A stretch of 64,000 nt of DNA from an uncultured Cellvibrio sp. (GCA_946480695.1 CAMLKG010000008.1:1-64000); one strand, 5' to 3'. Shown: positions 8,876-19,403, numbered from the stretch's first letter. The notes: generated from the sequence alone by a model not told the origin. Numbers and translations: made by a program.

Positions 8876-9769
8876 GTGTCTTTTTCTATTGTTTTGCACA
8901 CTTATCCAATCTTTGCTTTCGTTTGTGTATTGATACTTGGGCTTCTGGTAGGCAGCTTTCTAAATGTTGTCATTTATCGGCTTCCCAAAATGATGGAAAG
9001 GGATTGGGAGGCGCAGTGCAGGGAATTCATTGCTTCCACAAATAATCCAAATTCGGCTTTACCTCACAGCCCAGAGCGGGAACCATTTAACCTGATGGTT
9101 CCCCGTTCGCGCTGCCCGCATTGCGGGCATCAAATAAAATCGTGGGAAAATATTCCGATTGCCAGTTACCTGATGCTTGGAGGGAAGTGCTCCGCGTGTA
9201 AAGCAAAGATATCTGTTCGCTACCCGATTATAGAATTGGTTACCGGCTTGCTATCAGTTGCTGTCATTTATTACGTGGGGATTAGTTGGAGCGGCTTGGC
9301 TGCGCTGGTGTTCACATGGTCGCTGATCGCGTTAACCATGATTGATTTCGATACCTATCTCTTGCCGGATGATATTACCCTGCCCTTGTTATGGCTCGGT
9401 TTGATTATAAATAGCTTTACTATTTTTACCGATTTACCGAGCGCATTATGGGGTGCTGTTGCCGGTTACCTTTCGCTCTGGTCTGTTTATAAGTTATTTA
9501 AACTATTAACCGGCAAGGAAGGTATGGGTTATGGTGATTTCAAATTGCTTGCGGCCCTGGGAGCATGGATGGGATGGCAAATGTTGCCGCAAATTATTTT
9601 GCTTTCTTCCCTCGTGGGTGCGGTTATCGGGATCAGTTTAATTGTTATCCGTGGACGCGATAAAAATATTCCTATCCCCTTCGGACCTTACCTGGCGATT
9701 GCAGGCTGGATTGCGTTTGTTTGGGGCGACACAATTAACCAAACCTATCTGAAACTTTTTGTCAGCTAA
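8876..9769 (+). CDS. pilD: Prepilin leader peptidase / N-methyltransferase PilD
   Basis: Inner-membrane aspartic protease that cleaves prepilins such as PilA after the Gly of the leader and methylates the new N-terminus. The 297 aa include the N-terminal LGLLVGSFLNVVIYRLP, the zinc-type cysteine pairs CPHC (about 80-83) and CSAC (about 105-108) of the cytoplasmic methylase loop, the first catalytic Asp in MIDFDTYLLPDD (about 156-166), and the GxGD site GMGYGDFK (about 216-223). Several membrane helices are evident. It starts at GTG 8876, two bases after the pilC stop, so translation is probably coupled; the homologous N-terminus fits this start. Confidence 0.96.
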   Translation: MSFSIVLHTYPIFAFVCVLILGLLVGSFLNVVIYRLPKMMERDWEAQCREFIASTNNPNSALPHSPEREPFNLMVPRSRCPHCGHQIKSWENIPIASYLMLGGKCSACKAKISVRYPIIELVTGLLSVAVIYYVGISWSGLAALVFTWSLIALTMIDFDTYLLPDDITLPLLWLGLIINSFTIFTDLPSALWGAVAGYLSLWSVYKLFKLLTGKEGMGYGDFKLLAALGAWMGWQMLPQIILLSSLVGAVIGISLIVIRGRDKNIPIPFGPYLAIAGWIAFVWGDTINQTYLKLFVS

Positions 9770-10401
9770 TGGTTAACGGAAAAAAATTAATCGTTGGACT
9801 TACAGGCGGTATAGGTAGCGGCAAATCCGAGGTTTGTTGTCGCTTTACGGCTTTTGGTATCACCGTGATTGATGCTGACCTTGTAGCTCGCGAAGTAGTT
9901 GAACCCGGCGCCCCCGCCCTTGAAAAGATTCGCGCACACTTTGGCGAAGACATTCTGCATGCTTCCACCGAAACCCAACCCGCCAGTTTGAACCGCGTAA
10001 AACTTCGCGAACTTATTTTTTCCAACCCCACAGAAAAGGATTGGCTGGAAAAGCTCTTACACCCAATAATTAATCAACGAATTCGCGAACAACTGGCCGC
10101 TGCAGCAAGCCCTTACATTATACTTGCGTCACCGCTTTTACTTGAAACACAACAATATTTATTGGTAGACAGGGTATTGGTAATAGACGCAAGTGAAGAA
10201 TTACAAATAGCGCGCGCCAGCCAACGTGACCTTAATAATGAAGCTCAAATCAGAGCCATTATGAAAACCCAATTATCGAGGCAAGAGCGTTGCTCACACG
10301 CCGATGATATTATCCACAATCATGGTTCACTGATTGAATTGGATGAACAAATAGAAAAATTGCATCACTTCTACCTGGAACTGGCCCTTCAATATAATTA
10401 G
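9769..10401 (+). CDS. coaE: Dephospho-CoA kinase
   Basis: Phosphorylates the 3'-hydroxyl of dephospho-CoA with ATP, the last step of coenzyme A synthesis. The 210 aa carry the P-loop [13 protein letters not shown] (about 10-22), [15 protein letters not shown] with the DAD motif, [12 protein letters not shown], and the lid region [26 protein letters not shown]. The ATG overlaps the pilD stop by one base (TAATG), a sign of coupled translation. The order pilD-coaE-yacG is conserved in pseudomonads and relatives. Confidence 0.96.
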   Translation: MVNGKKLIVGLTGGIGSGKSEVCCRFTAFGITVIDADLVAREVVEPGAPALEKIRAHFGEDILHASTETQPASLNRVKLRELIFSNPTEKDWLEKLLHPIINQRIREQLAAAASPYIILASPLLLETQQYLLVDRVLVIDASEELQIARASQRDLNNEAQIRAIMKTQLSRQERCSHADDIIHNHGSLIELDEQIEKLHHFYLELALQYN

Positions 10402-10408
10402 CAGCCTA

Positions 10409-10615
10409 ATGCCTATGTCAGAAAATAAACCTCACGAGATCAAGCTCAATTGCCCCACCTGCAAGAAAATTGTTTTGTGGAATGATCAATTCCCCTTTCG
10501 TCCATTTTGCAGTGAGCGCTGCCGGTTAATTGATTTGGGGGAATGGGCAAGTGAAAACCATCGAATTGCTGGCGATAATCTGGATTTAAATTCTGAAGAT
10601 GAAACGCAACGATAG
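10409..10615 (+). CDS. yacG: DNA gyrase inhibitor / zinc-binding protein YacG
   Basis: A 68-aa protein with the four-cysteine zinc site CPTC ... CSERCR and the family sequence [23 protein letters not shown]. Members bind the GyrB C-terminal region and inhibit gyrase in Escherichia coli; this is family knowledge. It follows coaE by seven bases, as in many gammaproteobacteria. Two starts are possible, ATG 10409 and ATG 10415; neither has a strong Shine-Dalgarno sequence. It faces the Nudix gene, with about 55 bases between the stops that contain only a small GAATC/GATTC hairpin. Confidence 0.92.
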   Translation: MPMSENKPHEIKLNCPTCKKIVLWNDQFPFRPFCSERCRLIDLGEWASENHRIAGDNLDLNSEDETQR

Positions 10616-10670
10616 GAACAATTCAGAAGCCAATGCCGGAAGCGAATCGTTTGATTCAGGAAATATATAT

Positions 10671-11624
10671 TTACCACCACGCACTGATACCGGCTATCCC
10701 CTGAGCCCCCACCGATTTCGCCTTCTTCAAATCGTTGTCAGCTACGCCGCCCAGCGCATACACGGGAATATTTGCTAACTCAACCAATTTCTCAAATTGA
10801 TTCCACCCCATAGGAGTCACATTTGGATGTGAAGACGTGGCTTTTACCGGTGACAGCAGTAAATAATCAGCGCCTATGCGTTGGCCATGAGCGATTTCGC
10901 CCTCATCGTGACAGGATGTACCCAATAAATAACCTGCTGGAATTGGTCGAGTAAAAATACCCGCCGCTTGATGACGGTTTAAATGCAACCCCATTTTTGC
11001 AAAAGGAAACCTGACAAGGATTTTTTCAAAGGTAGGAATATCAGAATTGATTAATAAAGTCGCCGAATGTTTTTCAGCGAGCGTAATAACCTTGGCTAAC
11101 AAGTTTTGATGATTGGAGAAATCAATGGTTTGAATACGCAATTGAGCAATACGAATTCCGTGGTTAAATGCAGTTACTAAACGATTTAGCAGGTCACCTT
11201 CATCAGTAAACTCACCTGTAATCAGGTATCTATCAGGTAACGAGATAGCCGAAATAATCGGTTTATTGGCTGTAGGGAAATCAAACTTAATTAATTCGTT
11301 CGGCTGAACCCAACATATAGGTTGCCCTTCTGCGCCGTAGGGCTCGCCTGTAAAACCAGTTACTTTATAAACATCCAGCAACACCGATTTGTCTGGATAA
11401 TGATGACGGATTTGGATGAGCGGCTCGCATGTAGTTACACTAATCCCCAGCTCTTCCATTAATTCGCGGTCCAATGCTTGATGGATCGATTCCCCAGCAT
11501 CAACTTTTCCACCGGGAAATTCCCACAAACCGCCTTGGTGAGCCGTTTGCGGTCGCTTTGCAATTAAAATTTTGCCGTCAACTCCAACAACGACGCCAAC
11601 GGCAACATGAATTAATTTAGCCAC
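10671..11624 (-). CDS. Nudix hydrolase (MutT type) fused to a thiamine-phosphate-synthase-like domain
   Basis: The 317-aa protein has two domains. Residues about 1-130 are a MutT-like Nudix domain with the complete Nudix box GGKVDAGESIHQALDRELMEELG. MutT enzymes remove 8-oxo-dGTP from the nucleotide pool. Residues about 145-317 resemble ThiE (YLITGEFTDEG ... IAQLRIQTIDF ... GLHLNRHQA ... GTSCHDEGEI ... DYLLLSPVKATSSHP ... VYALGGVADNDL). The fusion is widespread in gammaproteobacteria, next to argJ and secA as here; whether the second domain makes thiamine phosphate is doubtful, because the substrate-binding loops differ from true ThiE. It starts at GTG 11624, eight bases after the argJ stop, without a good Shine-Dalgarno sequence, suggesting coupling. 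Confidence 0.88.
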   Translation of the reverse strand: MAKLIHVAVGVVVGVDGKILIAKRPQTAHQGGLWEFPGGKVDAGESIHQALDRELMEELGISVTTCEPLIQIRHHYPDKSVLLDVYKVTGFTGEPYGAEGQPICWVQPNELIKFDFPTANKPIISAISLPDRYLITGEFTDEGDLLNRLVTAFNHGIRIAQLRIQTIDFSNHQNLLAKVITLAEKHSATLLINSDIPTFEKILVRFPFAKMGLHLNRHQAAGIFTRPIPAGYLLGTSCHDEGEIAHGQRIGADYLLLSPVKATSSHPNVTPMGWNQFEKLVELANIPVYALGGVADNDLKKAKSVGAQGIAGISAWW

Positions 11625-11632
11625 AATGAAAA

Positions 11633-12853
11633 TTAAGAACGATAATCCGCGTTAATCCGAACATACTCGTAAGATAAATCAGTGGTCCATACCGTTTCAG
11701 CAATACTGCCGCGGCCCAGATCAATATTTATCGCAATTTCCGCTTGGTTCATTACCATTTGACCTTGTTCTTCTGTGTAGGTTTTGGCGCGACCGCCATT
11801 TTCCACGATGAGCGTTTCATTCAAATGCACGCGCACTTTAGTTACATCCAAATTCGGAACACCCGCATAACCTATGGCAGCAACGATCCGCCCCCAGTTG
11901 GGATCCGATGCAAATAAAGCTGTTTTGATTAATGGAGAATGGGCAACTGCATAAGCCACGTCCAGGCATTCATCACGATTTGCACCGCCGCCCACAGCAA
12001 CGGTAACAAATTTAGTGGCACCTTCACCGTCACTGACTATGGCTTTGGCAAGATGAACGTGCGCAGCAATAATGACTTCGCGCAGCTTTTCGTATAACTC
12101 ACCCTTGGCTTCCATTATTTCGGGCAGGTCTACCTGACCCGTCGCCATCAAAATGCACGAATCGTTTGTTGAAGTGTCACCGTCAATTGTAATTCGATTA
12201 AATGATTTGTCCGCTGCTTCACGTGCGAGGTTTTGCAATAACTCCCGCGAAATTTTTGCGTCGGTCGCAATGTAACCCAACATGGTTGCCATGTTGGGTT
12301 TGATCATGCCTGCGCCTTTGGAAATACCATTTACCGTGATGGTTTTTCCTTGATACTCAAATTGTTGGCTGAAACCTTTGGCGCGGGTGTCTGTAGTCAT
12401 AATGCCTGCGCCTGCATCATCCCATCCATTTTCGTGGGCTTTTTCCAGTGCTTCAGGAATAACGGCAGTAATTTTTTGAACAGGCAAAGGCTCACCAATC
12501 ACACCTGTGGAAAATGGCAAAACTTGCTCAGGCTTTACACCAGACAATTGCGCGATAGCTGCACAGGTGGATTTAGCATCCAGCAAGCCTTGCTCGCCGG
12601 TACAGGCATTGGCATTACCGGAATTAATGACCAGGAAGCGAATTGGCGCCTTGGATAAATGCTCTTTACACACCGTAACCGGTGCGGCACAAAATGCATT
12701 TTTTGTGAACACGCCAGCCACATTCGAGCCTTCCGCCAATTCGAAAAGTACAACATCGCGACGGCCAACTTTTTTTATACCTGCGCTTACCGCAGTACAT
12801 TTCACGCCTTTTACCGGATGCATGTGCGGGAAAGGATATTCACCTACTGCCAT
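11633..12853 (-). CDS. argJ: Bifunctional glutamate N-acetyltransferase / amino-acid acetyltransferase
   Basis: ArgJ transfers the acetyl group from N-acetylornithine to glutamate (and can use acetyl-CoA), recycling acetyl in arginine synthesis. The 406 aa match the family. The self-cleavage site that yields alpha and beta subunits is visible at KGAGMIKPNMATMLGYIATDA, with the Thr of MATML as the new N-terminal nucleophile. Other signatures are INSGNANACTG, PFSTGVIGEPLP, TTDTRAKG, DGDTSTNDS and the C-terminal DLSYEYVRINADYRS. AGGGA lies upstream of the ATG. It lies between secA and the Nudix gene, in the order typical of Pseudomonas. Confidence 0.96.
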   Translation of the reverse strand: MAVGEYPFPHMHPVKGVKCTAVSAGIKKVGRRDVVLFELAEGSNVAGVFTKNAFCAAPVTVCKEHLSKAPIRFLVINSGNANACTGEQGLLDAKSTCAAIAQLSGVKPEQVLPFSTGVIGEPLPVQKITAVIPEALEKAHENGWDDAGAGIMTTDTRAKGFSQQFEYQGKTITVNGISKGAGMIKPNMATMLGYIATDAKISRELLQNLAREAADKSFNRITIDGDTSTNDSCILMATGQVDLPEIMEAKGELYEKLREVIIAAHVHLAKAIVSDGEGATKFVTVAVGGGANRDECLDVAYAVAHSPLIKTALFASDPNWGRIVAAIGYAGVPNLDVTKVRVHLNETLIVENGGRAKTYTEEQGQMVMNQAEIAINIDLGRGSIAETVWTTDLSYEYVRINADYRS

Positions 12854-12904
12854 AATTTTATTCCCTAGAAATTTATTAACATTTAATAAATCAGTTCACT
12901 GAAA

Positions 12905-15643
12905 TTATTCTAACTGACCGTGACAATTTTTATATTTTTTGCCGGAGCCACAAGGGCATGGATCGTTACGTCCCACTTTACGGCCTTCCCGCACAACGGG
13001 AGTCTGGGGGCGCGGCGCAGCAGTTTGTTCCTCTTCTTCATCGCCAAGGGCAGAAAGCTCATCATGGCGCAACTGCATTTTTTGGCGAGCCAACTCCTCG
13101 CGGCGCTGGTTTTCCATCGCCTCCATTTGCTCGCGGGTAATTGGCTCAACTCGCGCCATTAAATGTACAGTTTCGCGCTTAACCGTCATTAACAAACTTT
13201 GGAATAATTCAAAAGCTTCACGTTTGTACTCTTGCTTGGGATTGCGCTGTGCATAGGAACGCAGGTTAATACCCTGGCGCAAATGATCCATAGTTGCCAA
13301 GTGTTCCTTCCATGCGTTGTCCAATACTTGCAACATAACCTGCTTTTCGATTTCTAAAAGAATCTCGCCAATCCTCTCGCATTTCGCATCGTAAGCACCT
13401 TGAATTTCAGCAAGGATCTTTTTGCGCAGGGTTTCTTCATGCAGGCGAGTATCTTCTTCAAGCCATTTACCGATCGGTAAACGCAATCCAAAGTCCATCT
13501 CTATTTGTTTTTCCAACCCGGCAATATCCCACTGGTCCTCAATAGATTGTGGCGGAATAAAGCCGTTAGTCATATCCTCTATGACTTCCGCACGAATCGC
13601 GGTGATAGTGTCGCGAATGGAGTCGGCATCAAGTAACTCGTTACGCTGATGATAGATAATTTGACGTTGCTCATTCGCCACATCGTCAAATTCAAGCAAC
13701 TGCTTACGAATATCGAAGTTGCGTCCTTCTACTTTGCGTTGGGCTTTTTCAATCGCATTGTTCACCATACGGTGCTCAATGGCTTCGCCTTTTTCCATAC
13801 CCAATGCTTGCATGAAATTACGCACGCGCTCAGATGCGAAAATACGCATCAAATTGTCTTCCAGCGATAAATAAAAACGCGTTAAACCCGGGTCCCCCTG
13901 GCGGCCGGCCCGACCGCGCAATTGGTTATCGATACGGCGAGATTCGTGGCGTTCAGTACCAATAATATGCAAACCACCTGCAGCAAGCACGATGTCATGA
14001 CGTTGCTTCCACTCAGCTTTAATCGCCTCTATTTGTTCTTGTGCCGGGTTTTCCAGCTTGGCTACGTCCGACTCCCAACGCCCGCCCAGTACAATATCCG
14101 TACCACGACCAGCCATGTTGGTTGCAATAGTTACCGCGCCGGGACGACCGGCTTGCGCAATGATTTCTGCTTCCTGGGCGTGGAATTTTGCGTTCAAAAC
14201 CTGGTGTTTGATGCCCGCTTTAGTTAATCGGCGCGACATTTCTTCGGATGTTTCAATCGACGCGGTACCGACAAGCACGGGTGCATTTTTGGCTTGGAAT
14301 ACTTTTACGTCTTCAACAATTGCTTCATATTTTTCTTCCAATGATAAATAAACTTTATCATTCATATCGATACGCTGAACGGGTTTGTTGGTGGGAATTA
14401 CCACCACATCCAGGCCATAAATTTCACGGAACTCGTAAGCTTCAGTGTCCGCCGTACCTGTCATCCCCGCGAGAGTAGGGTATAAGCGGAAATAATTTTG
14501 AAAAGTTGTTGATGCCAGAGTCTGGCTTTCACTTTGAATAGCTACGCCTTCTTTAGCCTCAATTGCCTGGTGCAGGCCCTCGGATAAGCGACGACCGGGC
14601 ATAGTGCGGCCGGTGTGCTCATCAATAAGCATCACCTGGCCTTCCTGCACGATATATTCAACATTACGATGAAAAAGCGCATGCGCACGTAACGCAGAAT
14701 TTACATGATGTAACAATGTAAGGTTATTGGCCGCATAGAGATTTTGATCGGGCGGCAACATGCCGGATTGGATCAATAGATCCTCGACTTTTTGATGGCC
14801 ATCTTCGGTTAATTCGACCTGTCGGGACTTTTCATCAACAGTGAAATCACCCGGTTCCGAAATGACCCGGCGATCACCGTCTTCACCATTATCAATTTGG
14901 CGCTTGAGCTTCAGCACTAATTGATTCATACGCTTATACATTTCCGAGCTGTTTTCTGCGGCACCGGAAATAATCAGCGGGGTACGCGCCTCATCAATCA
15001 GGATGGAATCCACTTCGTCCACAACGGCAAAATTCAATGGCCTCTGAACTTTATCGCGCTTACTTAAAGCCATGTTATCGCGCAAATAATCAAAGCCGTA
15101 TTCATTGTTTGTTCCGTAGGTCACATCAGCGGCGTAGGCTTCTCGCTTTACCGCAGCAGGTTGCATCGATTGGATAACACCGACAGTCATACCTAAAAAT
15201 TCGTAGAGCGGCCTCATCCAGTTAGCATCACGGCTGGCGAGATAATCATTCACTGTAACTACATGAACACCTTTTCCGGCCAGCGCATGTAAATAGCTGG
15301 GCAGCGTCGATACTAACGTCTTACCTTCACCGGTACGCATTTCAGCGATACGACCTTCATGCAAGGTCATACCCCCGATCAATTGCACATCGAAATGGCG
15401 CATTCCGAGTACACGGCGACCCGCTTCCCGTACGGTTGCAAAAGCCTCAGGTAAAAGTTGATCCAAAGTCTCACCTTTTTGGAAGCGTTCGCGAAACTCG
15501 GCAGTTTTGCCTTTAAGCTGCTCATCGCTGAGTTTTTGCATATCCGGTTCAAGTGCATTTATGCGTACAACCACTTTATTCATGCGCTTCAATTCGCGCT
15601 CATTCTTTGAACCAAATACTGCCTTGATTAACTTACCGATCAT
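12905..15643 (-). CDS. secA: Preprotein translocase motor ATPase SecA
   Basis: The ATPase that drives unfolded precursors through SecYEG. From ATG 15643 it is 912 aa, the normal length, and starts [21 protein letters not shown] as in relatives; a further 29 in-frame codons upstream are not conserved and were excluded. Motifs: Walker [10 protein letters not shown] (about 102-110), [53 protein letters not shown], and the C-terminal zinc site [14 protein letters not shown], which binds SecB and phospholipid. The Shine-Dalgarno sequence is weak. It lies 150 bases after the M23 peptidase gene. Confidence 0.96.
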   Translation of the reverse strand: MIGKLIKAVFGSKNERELKRMNKVVVRINALEPDMQKLSDEQLKGKTAEFRERFQKGETLDQLLPEAFATVREAGRRVLGMRHFDVQLIGGMTLHEGRIAEMRTGEGKTLVSTLPSYLHALAGKGVHVVTVNDYLASRDANWMRPLYEFLGMTVGVIQSMQPAAVKREAYAADVTYGTNNEYGFDYLRDNMALSKRDKVQRPLNFAVVDEVDSILIDEARTPLIISGAAENSSEMYKRMNQLVLKLKRQIDNGEDGDRRVISEPGDFTVDEKSRQVELTEDGHQKVEDLLIQSGMLPPDQNLYAANNLTLLHHVNSALRAHALFHRNVEYIVQEGQVMLIDEHTGRTMPGRRLSEGLHQAIEAKEGVAIQSESQTLASTTFQNYFRLYPTLAGMTGTADTEAYEFREIYGLDVVVIPTNKPVQRIDMNDKVYLSLEEKYEAIVEDVKVFQAKNAPVLVGTASIETSEEMSRRLTKAGIKHQVLNAKFHAQEAEIIAQAGRPGAVTIATNMAGRGTDIVLGGRWESDVAKLENPAQEQIEAIKAEWKQRHDIVLAAGGLHIIGTERHESRRIDNQLRGRAGRQGDPGLTRFYLSLEDNLMRIFASERVRNFMQALGMEKGEAIEHRMVNNAIEKAQRKVEGRNFDIRKQLLEFDDVANEQRQIIYHQRNELLDADSIRDTITAIRAEVIEDMTNGFIPPQSIEDQWDIAGLEKQIEMDFGLRLPIGKWLEEDTRLHEETLRKKILAEIQGAYDAKCERIGEILLEIEKQVMLQVLDNAWKEHLATMDHLRQGINLRSYAQRNPKQEYKREAFELFQSLLMTVKRETVHLMARVEPITREQMEAMENQRREELARQKMQLRHDELSALGDEEEEQTAAPRPQTPVVREGRKVGRNDPCPCGSGKKYKNCHGQLE

Positions 15644-15793
15644 TTTATATACCGTGATAATTCCAAAATCCGAACGAAATTGCGCAGCACACAACAAAAT
15701 AATGTGATGGCCATGAAAAGTGGCTGGCAAGTAAATAGGAAGGTGCTGACTAAAGCAAGAGTCAAATCATGCCATCAGCGAAGAGAAAGGTAG

Positions 15794-16720
15794 TTAGCGA
15801 TTGGTGCGGCGAATATAGGCAGCTGGATCTACCACACGTCCGTTTTTGTACACCTCAAAGTGGACATGTGGCGCCGTTGATCTTCCGGTCGATCCGGACA
15901 GGGCAATCACCTGCCCTTTTTTTACAACATCACCGGCTTTGACAAGATTTGATGTGTTATGCGCATAGCGAGTGACTAAACCATCGCTATGTTTAATTTC
16001 CACCATATTGCCATATTCCGGATGGCGGCCAGCCCAGTTAACAATGCCGGCAGCGACGCTGCTAACTTTGCTGCCCTGACGAGCGGTGAAATCCAAACCG
16101 GCATGGAATTCGGTTTTACCGGTAAACGGGTCTTTGCGATAACCAAAGCGAGAGGAAATGAATGAATTGGCAACCGGTGAACCGGAAACAGAGGTCTCTT
16201 CAGTCAGACTGCGTTTAGCGAGTAAGGCATCAATGGTATTGAGTTGTTGTTCGCGACTGTCGATTTGCTCGGAAAGCTGGTCAATCGCCACAAAGAAATC
16301 CGGAGCGGTATAGGTAGTTTCGGGAGTAGATTGTGAAGGTCCACCGAAAGCGGGGGCCTGGCTAAAATCAAATTCCCCCTGTTCAAGGTTAGCTGCCGAA
16401 GTCAGCTTTTCTCCCAATGCATCAAGACGCATTAACCTTGCCTGCAACTCGCCCAACTTACTGGTGAGGGCTGCGAGTTGTGCCTCCGAAGCTTCACGTT
16501 CCTGCTCAATTTCCGATTCGCGGGCAGACAGAATATCCATCCAGGCTTGGTCAGCATTGAAAAAGCCATCGCGCTCTTCAGATACCAACCAGCTATAACC
16601 CCAAGCGCCAACAAAGGTCGGAATACCTAAAAGACAAACAGACAGCAATGCGCGGGTCCACCCACCCAAGGTAAAACTGCGTGCCTGTGCGTGATTTTTG
16701 TTGACGATAATAATTTTCAT
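15794..16720 (-). CDS. M23 family metallopeptidase, membrane-anchored, LytM type
   Basis: A 308-aa protein with one N-terminal membrane segment (about 22-46, ALLSVCLLGIPTFVGAWGYSWL), a coiled-coil region rich in Glu, Ala and Leu (about 65-105) and a C-terminal M23 domain (about 195-300). Zinc ligands are visible in FHAGLDF (HxxxD) and APHVHFE (HxH). It should hydrolyse or regulate hydrolysis of peptidoglycan cross-links in the periplasm. Between lpxC and secA this gene is conserved in pseudomonads, which supports a role in wall growth or cell separation. The DUF721 gene often found beside it there is not seen here. Confidence 0.92.
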   Translation of the reverse strand: MKIIIVNKNHAQARSFTLGGWTRALLSVCLLGIPTFVGAWGYSWLVSEERDGFFNADQAWMDILSARESEIEQEREASEAQLAALTSKLGELQARLMRLDALGEKLTSAANLEQGEFDFSQAPAFGGPSQSTPETTYTAPDFFVAIDQLSEQIDSREQQLNTIDALLAKRSLTEETSVSGSPVANSFISSRFGYRKDPFTGKTEFHAGLDFTARQGSKVSSVAAGIVNWAGRHPEYGNMVEIKHSDGLVTRYAHNTSNLVKAGDVVKKGQVIALSGSTGRSTAPHVHFEVYKNGRVVDPAAYIRRTNR

Positions 16721-17026
16721 TTGGAAATCTACTTTTTTAAGGATAAAAAAACTTGTAACAACAAGTGTTGTAGCTAAAGTTCCTGCTAAAAGTTCGACTC
16801 ACTAGTAAACAATTACATTTGTTTAAAACACTTTGAATTATTAATAAGAGCTAAAAGTGTTTTAAAACAAGCAGTTACATGAATTTCGCAAGGGCGAAAA
16901 GACCGTGCGGATACTACTTGCATAGGCGCGTAAGTGCGCGAAACCGAAATATCGCACAGATGGGAAGGATTTAACAAGTGGAAATTCATCGCCCCGTTCA
17001 CAGTTTAAAGAGGGCGATAAACATCA
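16721..17026. other. Intergenic region between lpxC and the M23 peptidase
   Basis: About 305 bases with no convincing gene. A 62-codon minus-strand reading frame (16813-17001) has no recognisable family and spans the inverted repeat described separately, so it is not called. The region probably contains the promoter and leader of the M23-secA unit and the 3' end of the lpxC transcript. Confidence 0.5.
16822..16866. repeat. 13-bp perfect inverted repeat after lpxC
   Basis: TTTAAAACACTTT (16822-16834) and its exact complement AAAGTGTTTTAAA (16854-16866) flank a 19-base AT-rich loop. It lies about 160-205 bases past the lpxC stop and about 100 bases before the M23 start. The stem is AT-rich and has no following T run, so it could be an RNA processing or stability hairpin, or a protein-binding dyad. 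Confidence 0.6.
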
Positions 17027-17938
17027 TCAGGCAGCAGCTATAGGCTCAAGGTAGGTTATCGGCGATGGTTGATTTTCCTCAAAAGTGACAATTTCCCAGG
17101 CATCCGGCTGCTCCAACAACAGCCGCAAGGCTCGATTATTTAATGAATGTCCGGACTTATGGGCGCGGTATTCGCATAGCAAACTATTACCCAACATATA
17201 TAAATCGCCGATGGCATCCAACACTTTGTGCTTTACAAACTCATCCTCAAAACGCAATCCGTCCTCATTAAGGATTTTGTATTGGTCAACGACAATCGCA
17301 TTATCCATGCTGCCACCACGGGCCAAACCTTTGGAGCGGAGATACTCGATCTCATGCATAAAGCCAAAGGTCCTGGCGCGGCTAATATCGGTCACAAACG
17401 ATGAACTGGAGAAATCCAGCTCGGTTTGCGGACGGCGATCCTTAAACACAGGGTGATCGAACTCGATGGAGAAAGACACCTTGAAGCCATCAAAGGGAAG
17501 AAAGCTGGCGATTTTATCGCCGTCTTTCAATGTCACCTCTTTCTTGATACGGACAAACTTCTTGGGCGCGTCTTGTTCCTGGACGCCGGCAGATTGAATC
17601 AGGAATACAAAGGGTCCGGCGCTGCCATCCATGATCGGAATTTCGGGCGCATTCAGTTCGACTATCGCGTTATCTATACCCAACCCGGCAAATGCAGACA
17701 TCAAGTGTTCAACGGTTGAAACCCTGACATCGTCTTTTATCAGGCAAGTAGAAAGCGTGGTTTCCCCTACATTTTTCGCAGTAGCCTTAATCTCCACCGG
17801 AGGATTCAAATCCACTCGGCGAAACACAATACCGCTGTCAACAGGGGCAGGCTTGAGGGTTAACTGGATTTTGTCTCCAGTATGCAAGCCAACACCTGTG
17901 GTGCGTATCGAGCTTTTTAAGGTTCGCTGTCTAATCAT
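17027..17938 (-). CDS. lpxC: UDP-3-O-acyl-N-acetylglucosamine deacetylase
   Basis: Zinc enzyme that catalyses the committed step of lipid A synthesis. The 303 aa match the family. Signatures are [35 protein letters not shown] (zinc ligand His at about 78 with the general-base Glu before it), [62 protein letters not shown] (second His and the Asp) and [13 protein letters not shown] (catalytic His). It follows ftsZ in the classic arrangement at the end of the division cluster. A GGGTG five bases before the ATG serves as ribosome binding site. Confidence 0.97.
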   Translation of the reverse strand: MIRQRTLKSSIRTTGVGLHTGDKIQLTLKPAPVDSGIVFRRVDLNPPVEIKATAKNVGETTLSTCLIKDDVRVSTVEHLMSAFAGLGIDNAIVELNAPEIPIMDGSAGPFVFLIQSAGVQEQDAPKKFVRIKKEVTLKDGDKIASFLPFDGFKVSFSIEFDHPVFKDRRPQTELDFSSSSFVTDISRARTFGFMHEIEYLRSKGLARGGSMDNAIVVDQYKILNEDGLRFEDEFVKHKVLDAIGDLYMLGNSLLCEYRAHKSGHSLNNRALRLLLEQPDAWEIVTFEENQPSPITYLEPIAAA

Positions 17939-18066
17939 TTTTTCACCCGCAGTGAGTTTTAGCCTGCATCATTAATCAATAGTTTAAAAACCACCCATTA
18001 ATTGACGCTGAATAACGGAAACGGAATATCCGCTTCCTCTAATCACTTGGGCATGTTACCTGGGGT

Positions 18067-18103
18067 GACAGGTATCCACCAGTTGAAACCGGCAATACCT
18101 GCC
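18067..18103 (-). repeat. Long imperfect hairpin just after ftsZ
   Basis: On the minus strand GGCAGGTAT (18103-18095) pairs with ATACCTGTC (18075-18067) with one G-U pair. The interior continues with CCGGTT pairing to AACTGG around a two-base loop. It begins 15 bases past the ftsZ stop. There is no T run, so it is more likely a 3'-end stabilising or processing hairpin between ftsZ and lpxC than a full terminator. Confidence 0.5.
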
Positions 18104-18118
18104 ATAGCCAATACTTAA

Positions 18119-19291
18119 TTAATCCGCCTGACGGCGCAGGAACGCCGGAATATCCAGATATTCCAATTCTTTTTCACCCAAGGGGGCAGCCAGCGCAGCG
18201 GCACCTGAAGAATGGGCGTTTGCGCGTAACTGGGCGGGGCGCTCTATTGCGTAATCCACCGAACGGCGACTGGTATTGTCGATTACCTTGGTTGGCGCTG
18301 GTTTGCCTTCCTTAGGCGAAGCAGTATTTTTAGCCGCGACACCCAGGCCGGTAGCAACCACAGTTACGCGCAATTCATTGGTCAACTCCGGATCGATTAC
18401 GGTACCAACCACAACGGTCGCATCACCGGAAGCAAACTCTTCGATAATGCTGCCCACTTCAGAGTATTCACCCAGTGATAAATCAATACCCGCGGTGATA
18501 TTGACCAATATCCCGCGCGCGCCTTGCAGGTTTACGTCTTCTAATAACGGGCTGCGGATCGCCGCTTCGGCCGCTTCACGTGCGCGGTTTTCACCAGTAG
18601 ACCTGCCGGTACCCATCATCGCCATGCCCATTTCCGACATAACCGTTCTTACGTCTGCAAAATCCACATTGATCATACCCGGGCGGATAATCAGATCAGC
18701 AATACCTTGCACTGCACCGAGCAGGACGTTGTTTGCCGCTTTGAATGCATCAAGCAAACTGGTGGATTTTCCCAGTACCGATAACAACTTTTCGTTTGGA
18801 ATGGTAATCAGCGAATCAACGCGCTCACTCAATTCCTTGATACCGGCATCCGCAATGGTCATGCGCTTGCGGCCCTCAAACGGAAATGGCTTGGTCACTA
18901 CAGCAACGGTGAGAATACCCAGGTCACGTGCAACTTCGGCCACTACCGGGGCAGCGCCGGTCCCGGTTCCGCCGCCCATACCCGCAGCGATAAAAACCAT
19001 ATCCGCACCGCGCAATGTTTCGGCGATACGTTCACGATCCTCCATCGCAGCCTGACGCCCCACTTCCGGGTTTGCGCCAGCGCCAAGACCTTTAGTCATG
19101 GAATTGCCCAACTGCAATACAGTACGGGCATCAATATCTTTTAGCGCCTGCGCATCGGTATTGGCGCAAATAAATTCAACGCCTTCGATTTTGCTGGCAA
19201 TCATGTGTTTGACCGCATTACCGCCGCCGCCGCCCACACCAATCACTTTAATTACCGCGTTTTGATGAACGCTATCAACGAGTTCAAACAT
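18119..19291 (-). CDS. ftsZ: Cell division tubulin FtsZ
   Basis: GTP-dependent polymer that forms the division ring. From ATG 19291 it is 390 aa, starting [32 protein letters not shown] is nine bases upstream, which fixes this start over an in-frame ATG 30 bases earlier. The tubulin signature GGGTGTG is at about 106-112, the T7 catalytic loop is at [11 protein letters not shown], and the C-terminal peptide [14 protein letters not shown], which binds FtsA and ZipA, is intact. A variable linker of about 50 residues precedes that peptide. It follows ftsA after a 112-bp gap. Confidence 0.98.
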   Translation of the reverse strand: MFELVDSVHQNAVIKVIGVGGGGGNAVKHMIASKIEGVEFICANTDAQALKDIDARTVLQLGNSMTKGLGAGANPEVGRQAAMEDRERIAETLRGADMVFIAAGMGGGTGTGAAPVVAEVARDLGILTVAVVTKPFPFEGRKRMTIADAGIKELSERVDSLITIPNEKLLSVLGKSTSLLDAFKAANNVLLGAVQGIADLIIRPGMINVDFADVRTVMSEMGMAMMGTGRSTGENRAREAAEAAIRSPLLEDVNLQGARGILVNITAGIDLSLGEYSEVGSIIEEFASGDATVVVGTVIDPELTNELRVTVVATGLGVAAKNTASPKEGKPAPTKVIDNTSRRSVDYAIERPAQLRANAHSSGAAALAAPLGEKELEYLDIPAFLRRQAD

Positions 19292-19403
19292 GGCCACACC
19301 CCTTTGTTTCCTTTGATTCAATCTGTGATCGAGACAAATTGCCCTTTAAAAAATCATTAAGCAATTTGCGAAAATTTAATTTCCAATGAAGCAATTGCAT
19401 CCA

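Noticed and set aside
16813..17001. 62-codon minus-strand frame between lpxC and the M23 gene
   Set aside because: No family, Cys/His-scattered composition, spans a 13-bp inverted repeat; no convincing start signal.
18276..19055. 259-codon plus-strand frame opposite ftsZ
   Set aside because: Antisense to a fully conserved gene; low-complexity Pro/Ser/Thr translation.
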